From assembly GCA_937893815.1 (NCBI GenBank), contig CALCSH010000446.1, positions 1-18,406 of the forward strand: DNA of 18,406 nt. The letters are read 5' to 3'. Numbering within the stretch: the first letter of the stretch is position 1; each line of letters begins with the position of its first letter. Source of the DNA: an uncultured Anaerolineae bacterium. GTDB lineage: Bacteria > Chloroflexota > Anaerolineae > Anaerolineales > UBA11858. Below, piece by piece: positions 14,763-18,406 of the stretch. The notes under the pieces were generated by a model, which had not been told where the DNA came from, did not search any database, and saw nothing but the letters and a program-made list of their open reading frames with translations. The position numbers and the translations under genes are program-made.

Positions 14763-14882
14763 GACTCTACTGCAAAAAGCCGATGACGGAGATGTCCGCC
14801 GGAATATATGGGGGGGGTGGCTTCGCCACCCCCCCATATATTCCGGCGGGAACACCTGCACGGTAGTTTTTTCAGTGGAGTC
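14763..14882 (+). mobile_element. MITE-like element, copy B, just upstream of xpt
   Basis: A 120-bp copy beginning GACTCTACTGCAAAAAGCC and ending TTTCAGTGGAGTC. Terminal regions are identical to copy A in reverse complement. It is flanked by a perfect 6-bp duplication ACTCTT (14757-14762 and 14883-14888). The palindrome arms (14796-14821 and 14825-14849) have loop TTC and carry paired changes against the other copies. It lies 12 bases before the AGGAG of xpt. Confidence 0.88.
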
Positions 14883-14905
14883 ACTCTTTCATTCAGGAGC
14901 CCAGC

Positions 14906-15475
14906 ATGCAAAGTTTGATTGCCCGTATCAAAAAAGAAGGCCAAAATCTCGGTAACGGCATTCTTAAAGTGGATAGTTTCGTCAACCACCAGGTAGACGC
15001 TAGCCTGATGGACGAAGCCGGAAGAGAATTTGCCCGCCAATTCAAGAATATTGGCGCCACTAAAATTCTCACGGCTGAAATTTCGGGAATTGCTCCGGCT
15101 GTTTTTACCGGATTGCACATGAACCTGCCGGTCGTCTACGCCCGCAAGCGCAAACCCATCACGATGCCCGATCAGGTATTGCTCACGCTGGCACCTTCGC
15201 ACACGAAAGGTCGCACCGTTGAGCTAATTGTCTCGCCTGAATATCTGGCAGGCGGCGAAAATGTGCTCATCATCGACGATTTTCTCGCCAGCGGGGCGAC
15301 CATTATGGGGCTGGTTCGGCTGGCGGAGGCCGCCGGAGCGAACCTGGTGGGCATCGGCGCGCTGATCGAAAAAACATTCGAAGCCGGGCGCTCTATTTTG
15401 ACTCCACTGGGCGTACCCATCGTCTCCCTGGCAGCGATCAAATCTATGGATGAAGATAAGATTTCATTCGCCTAA
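14906..15475 (+). CDS. xpt: Xanthine phosphoribosyltransferase
   Basis: Purine salvage enzyme converting xanthine and PRPP to XMP in the cytoplasm. The 189-residue protein is close to the usual 190-195. The PRPP-binding loop VLIIDDFLASGAT is at 120-132, and the N-terminus (MQSLIARIKKEGQNLGNGILKVDSFVNHQVD) is that of the Xpt family rather than adenine or hypoxanthine transferases. AGGAG (14895-14899) lies 6 bases before the ATG. The XMP product is the substrate of GMP synthase, encoded 87 bases downstream, so the pair forms a short salvage route from xanthine to GMP. No guanine riboswitch is seen upstream. A MITE lies immediately before the ribosome binding site, so the native promoter must be beyond it or inside it. 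Confidence 0.93.
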   Translation: MQSLIARIKKEGQNLGNGILKVDSFVNHQVDASLMDEAGREFARQFKNIGATKILTAEISGIAPAVFTGLHMNLPVVYARKRKPITMPDQVLLTLAPSHTKGRTVELIVSPEYLAGGENVLIIDDFLASGATIMGLVRLAEAAGANLVGIGALIEKTFEAGRSILTPLGVPIVSLAAIKSMDEDKISFA

Positions 15476-15493
15476 AAATTCGTTGGATCGTGA

Positions 15494-15549
15494 GCAAGTT
15501 GACAGGTTCAAATGACGCAACCTGCCAACCTGTCAATATTCTAACTTGC
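15494..15549 (+). repeat. Hairpin between xpt and guaA
   Basis: GCAAGTTGACAGGTT (15494-15508) pairs with AACCTGTC (15527-15534) and AACTTGC (15543-15549), with an asymmetric internal loop. No T-run follows, so termination is unlikely. It resembles the hairpin at 18238-18283 (CAAGTTG then GGTT in the arm). Confidence 0.45.
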
Positions 15550-15562
15550 CAAGATTAAAAAT

Positions 15563-17176
15563 ATGCAAAATTCCATCGCTATTCTCGATTTCGGTTCTCA
15601 ATATTCCCAACTTATCACCCGGCGCGTGCGCGAGCAACAAATCTATTGTGAATTACACCCCTGGAACGCACCCCGCACGCAGGTTTTCGCCAACAACCCC
15701 AAAGGTTTTATTCTCTCCGGAGGCCCGGCTTCGGTGTATGCAGACAACGCGCCACAAATTCCAGCCTATGTCTTCGAATCCGGATTGCCGATTTTGGGAA
15801 TCTGTTATGGCATGCAAGCCCTCACGCATGCCCTGGGCGGAAAGGTGGCACCTGCACCCCAACAGGAGTACGGACTCGCCCATGTGAAGACTCTGCTCCC
15901 CAGCGCATTACTGCCTCCCGGTGAGCAACGCGTGTGGATGTCTCACGGCGACCGCATTGAGCAACTTCCTCAGGGATTCGCTTCCCTGGCAAAAACAGAT
16001 CACGCCCCCATTGCTGCAATGGGCGATACCGCGCGCGGCTACTTCGGGGTGCAATTCCACCCCGAAGTGAATCACACACCCGGCGGCCGCGAACTGCTGC
16101 GCCGTTTCGTAATCGATATTTGTCAGGCAGCGCCCAAATGGACGCCTTCCTCCATCATCGAAGAAAGTATCCAGCGCATCCGCGACCAGGTGGGCAAAAA
16201 AAACGTACTTACGGCTGTCAGCGGAGGAGTCGATTCGAGCGTTGCCACCGCACTGACGCATCGCGCCATCGGCGGGCAACTTCAGGCAGTCTTCGTAAAC
16301 AATGGTCTGCTGCGGAAAGGCGAAGCCGAAAACGTGATCCGAACGTTCCGCGAGACCGTGGGCGTGCGCCTGCACCCCGTTGACGCCGTCGATGATTTTA
16401 TGGATGCATTGCGCGGCGTAGCCGAACCGGAACTGAAACGGCGCATTATTGGCGAAAAATTTATTCGTATATTTGAAGCTCAGGCCAAACTACTCGGCTC
16501 ACCGCCGTTTTTGGTGCAAGGTACTATCTACCCGGATGTGGTTGAATCCAGCGCCCCCGATCGCTCTCAGGCGCAGCGCATCAAAACACACCATAACGTA
16601 GGCGGACTGCCCGAAGAAATGCAATTTGAACTCGTCGAACCGCTGCGCTATCTATTCAAAGATGAAGTACGCACTGTGGGTGAGGTTCTTGGCCTGCCCG
16701 CCGAATTGGTCTGGCGGCAGCCCTTTCCCGGGCCGGGGCTGGCTGTGCGCTGTTTGGGCGAGATTACACCCCAACGCCTGGAGCGCCTGCGTGCCGCTGA
16801 TGCTATTTTTACCGAAGAACTCTCCTCGGCGGGGATGCTGCGATTACACCGTCCCCTGACACGCACCCATCTCCCGGCATCTTTCGGCAGCACATCGGGA
16901 AGAGAAAGTTTGGGCGTGCAGGTTGGCACATCCCAGGCCTTCGCGGTGCTGTTGCCAGTACAAAGCGTGGGCGTCATGGGCGACCAGCGCACCTATCAAG
17001 AAACTGTAGCGCTACGGGCCGTCACCACCGAAGATTTTATGACCGCCGACTGGGCACAATTGCCCCACGATTTATTGGGGCGCGTATCCAGCCGGATTGT
17101 AAACGAAGTTGCCGGAGTCAATCGCGTGGTGTATGACATCACCAGCAAACCCCCGGCAACCATCGAATGGGAATAA
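15563..17176 (+). CDS. guaA: GMP synthase (glutamine-hydrolysing)
   Basis: Converts XMP to GMP with ATP and glutamine. The 537-residue two-domain enzyme has a class I glutamine amidotransferase domain (1-190) with nucleophile Cys81 in GICYGMQ and partners His166/Glu168 in FHPEV. The ATP pyrophosphatase domain has P-loop SGGVDSS (220-226), and the C-terminal dimerisation domain ends KPPATIEWE, the standard family end. All catalytic residues are present and the length is a little above the usual 510-525. The ATG lacks a clear Shine-Dalgarno sequence (preceded by GATTAAAAAT). It lies 87 bases after xpt with a hairpin between, so the two may share a transcript. Confidence 0.96.
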   Translation: MQNSIAILDFGSQYSQLITRRVREQQIYCELHPWNAPRTQVFANNPKGFILSGGPASVYADNAPQIPAYVFESGLPILGICYGMQALTHALGGKVAPAPQQEYGLAHVKTLLPSALLPPGEQRVWMSHGDRIEQLPQGFASLAKTDHAPIAAMGDTARGYFGVQFHPEVNHTPGGRELLRRFVIDICQAAPKWTPSSIIEESIQRIRDQVGKKNVLTAVSGGVDSSVATALTHRAIGGQLQAVFVNNGLLRKGEAENVIRTFRETVGVRLHPVDAVDDFMDALRGVAEPELKRRIIGEKFIRIFEAQAKLLGSPPFLVQGTIYPDVVESSAPDRSQAQRIKTHHNVGGLPEEMQFELVEPLRYLFKDEVRTVGEVLGLPAELVWRQPFPGPGLAVRCLGEITPQRLERLRAADAIFTEELSSAGMLRLHRPLTRTHLPASFGSTSGRESLGVQVGTSQAFAVLLPVQSVGVMGDQRTYQETVALRAVTTEDFMTADWAQLPHDLLGRVSSRIVNEVAGVNRVVYDITSKPPATIEWE

Positions 17177-17186
17177 CAATTCATAA

Positions 17187-17210
17187 CTGCTCAGGCGAAT
17201 GCCTTCGCAG
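17187..17210 (+). repeat. 24-base dispersed hairpin unit (CTGCTCAGGC-N4-GCCTTCGCAG)
   Basis: The arms CTGCTCAGGC and GCCTTCGCAG pair at 8 of 10 positions around loop GAAT. The same arms with loop TGAC occur on the minus strand at 14690-14713. T7 at 17221-17227 follows about 10 bases later, so it may help end guaA transcription. Confidence 0.5.
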
Positions 17211-17249
17211 AAAATTCAGATTTTTTTGAGCGACTTCAAGGAGCGAATG

Positions 17250-18224
17250 ATGGATTTCGGCGAAATTCTCACCCGTGCATGGAAAATCATCTGGAAGTAC
17301 AAAATCCTGTGGCTATTTGGTATTCTGTCGAGTTGTGGACAAGGCGGCGGAAGCACCAGCGGCGGAGGCAATAACACTGGCTATAATTTTTCATCGGGCG
17401 ACACCCACCTGCCCCCGGAAGTACAACGCTTCTTCTTCAGCATTCAGCGTTTCTTCAACCACATACAACCCTGGGAAATCATCGGCCTGATTGCTCTGAT
17501 TCTGCTCGCCGTACTGATTCTCTGGTTTGTAATGCTGGCCCTGAATACGGTTGGGCGCGTGGGGCTAATTCAGGGTACGTTGCAAGGCGACGCGGATGTC
17601 GAACGGCTTACTTTTGGCGAATTATTCCACCATGGCAAACCTTTCTTCTGGCGCGTGATGGGGCTATATCTCTTCATTGGGTTGGTGAGTTTCGTCCTGG
17701 TGGTGATCTTCATCGTCCCGGCGGCGGGTATTGGCATGCTCACGGCTGGGATTGGTTTCTTGTGTATGCTCCCGCTACTGTGCATTTTAGTTCCGCTGAG
17801 CTGGATTGTGGGGATACTCATTCAACAGGCGACAATTATTTTGGTCAGTGAAGATACAGGTATCATCGAAAGCCTTCAGCGCGCCTGGCTTTTCTTCCGC
17901 AAACATTGGAGCAATTTACTCGTCATGGGATTGATTCTGGGTATCGGCAGCTTTGTTGTAGGTATTGTACTGGCGCTGCCAATTATGCTGATCGTCTTCC
18001 CGGCGATAATCACGCTCATCGTAAGCAGCACGAACGGTTCCAATATTGATGTCTTCTCCACGTTGAAAATTGCCGGGCTATGTATGCTCGGCTATATGCC
18101 CGTACTGGTTGTACTCACCGGAATTTTAAAAGCCTATATCTACGCCGGATGGACACTGACCTACCGACGTTTGGCACATCCCATTTTGAAAGAAACAGAG
18201 CCGGAAAAGCCAGAAACAGTATAA
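17250..18224 (+). CDS. Polytopic membrane protein of unknown function
   Basis: The 324-residue product is mostly hydrophobic. It starts MDFGEILTRAWKIIWKYKILWLFGIL, a short amphipathic entry plus first membrane segment (about 17-30), then a Gly/Ser/Asn-rich loop (31-55). Further membrane segments lie at about 76-100, 138-160, 165-195, 222-257 (probably two) and 274-300. Before a later segment it has EDTGIIESLQRAWLFFRKHWSNLL, an amphipathic motif repeated in spirit from the N-terminus; this is a feature I associate with uncharacterised DUF-type membrane proteins, but I cannot assign the family. The start at 17250 is chosen because AAGGAG lies 6 bases upstream; the ATG at 17199 overlaps a repeat and would add a non-hydrophobic extension. 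It follows guaA by 73 bases. The C-terminus is charged (PILKETEPEKPETV). Confidence 0.75.
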   Translation: MDFGEILTRAWKIIWKYKILWLFGILSSCGQGGGSTSGGGNNTGYNFSSGDTHLPPEVQRFFFSIQRFFNHIQPWEIIGLIALILLAVLILWFVMLALNTVGRVGLIQGTLQGDADVERLTFGELFHHGKPFFWRVMGLYLFIGLVSFVLVVIFIVPAAGIGMLTAGIGFLCMLPLLCILVPLSWIVGILIQQATIILVSEDTGIIESLQRAWLFFRKHWSNLLVMGLILGIGSFVVGIVLALPIMLIVFPAIITLIVSSTNGSNIDVFSTLKIAGLCMLGYMPVLVVLTGILKAYIYAGWTLTYRRLAHPILKETEPEKPETV

Positions 18225-18237
18225 TTTTTCAAAGGAA

Positions 18238-18283
18238 CAAGTTGCCGGTTGAATTTGAATTCGATCCAATAACCGGCAACTTG
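18238..18283 (+). repeat. Perfect 13-bp inverted repeat after the membrane protein gene
   Basis: CAAGTTGCCGGTT (18238-18250) and AACCGGCAACTTG (18271-18283) around a 20-base AT-rich loop. It starts 13 bases after the stop codon. No T-run follows. It may act as a transcript 3' end structure, or belong to the same repeat type as 15494-15549. Confidence 0.55.
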
Positions 18284-18298
18284 CAACTTTCTAACCTT

Positions 18299-18406
18299 GA
18301 CTCTACTGCAAAAAGCCGATGACGGAGATGTCCGCCGGAATATATGGGGGTGGTGGCGAAGCCACCACCCCCATATATTCCGGCGGGAACACCTGCACGG
18401 TAGTTT
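18299..18406 (+). mobile_element. MITE-like element, copy C (cut by window end)
   Basis: The first 108 bases of the element, identical at the left end to copy B; palindrome arms at 18332-18357 and 18361-18386, loop GAA. The right terminus (GTTTTTTCAGTGGAGTC by comparison with copy B) is beyond the window. The six bases before it are AACCTT, the predicted target duplication. Confidence 0.85.

Noticed and set aside
14763..14905. Guanine or xanthine riboswitch upstream of xpt
   Set aside because: The conserved purine-riboswitch loops and junction are absent. The only strong structure is the MITE palindrome, which also occurs elsewhere.
1..18406. CRISPR array, tRNA or rRNA genes
   Set aside because: No regularly spaced direct repeats and no cloverleaf or rRNA sequence were found by reading both strands. 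Three dispersed copies of one palindromic element with kilobase spacing are not an array.

Overview
The window looks like chromosomal DNA of a Chloroflexota bacterium, probably of Anaerolineae type. This is an inference from protein style (lipoproteins with LAAC/LAGC lipoboxes followed by Pro/Thr/Glu-rich linkers, MecA_N-like lipoprotein PBP, dppBCDF-type transporter with several large solute-binding proteins) and from roughly balanced base composition; no rRNA or marker gene confirms it.

Layout. The left 9.9 kb is read on the minus strand. From right to left it holds an ECF sigma factor (TTG start), a small overlapping protein, two large family-5 solute-binding lipoproteins, permeases OppB and OppC, ATPases OppD and OppF, a strong intrinsic terminator, and the start of a response regulator cut by the window edge. 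The transporter genes are tightly packed (1 to 32 nt gaps). The exception is the 198-nt gap between the main binding protein and oppB, which carries two hairpins and could set the binding protein above the permeases. From 10.0 to 10.7 kb there is a repeat-rich gap with a broken oppD-type fragment. From 10.7 to 14.6 kb, again minus, lies a maf - lipoprotein PBP - rsgA cluster (maf and PBP overlap by 4 nt). From 14.9 kb to the end the plus strand carries xpt and guaA, which together feed the GMP pool, and a polytopic membrane protein of unknown function.

The most unusual content is between the genes. Three almost identical copies of a ~121-bp non-coding element (10334-10454, 14763-14882, 18299 to the window end) have GACTC...GAGTC termini, a 26-bp-arm central palindrome with a three-base loop, and, for the two complete copies, perfect but different 6-bp target duplications (AGAACT, ACTCTT). 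This fits a recently active MITE moved by a transposase encoded elsewhere. The copies differ only in the palindrome, by paired arm changes and an inverted loop triplet. One copy sits 12 bp upstream of the xpt ribosome binding site. At least three other short hairpin repeat families are scattered in the same gaps.
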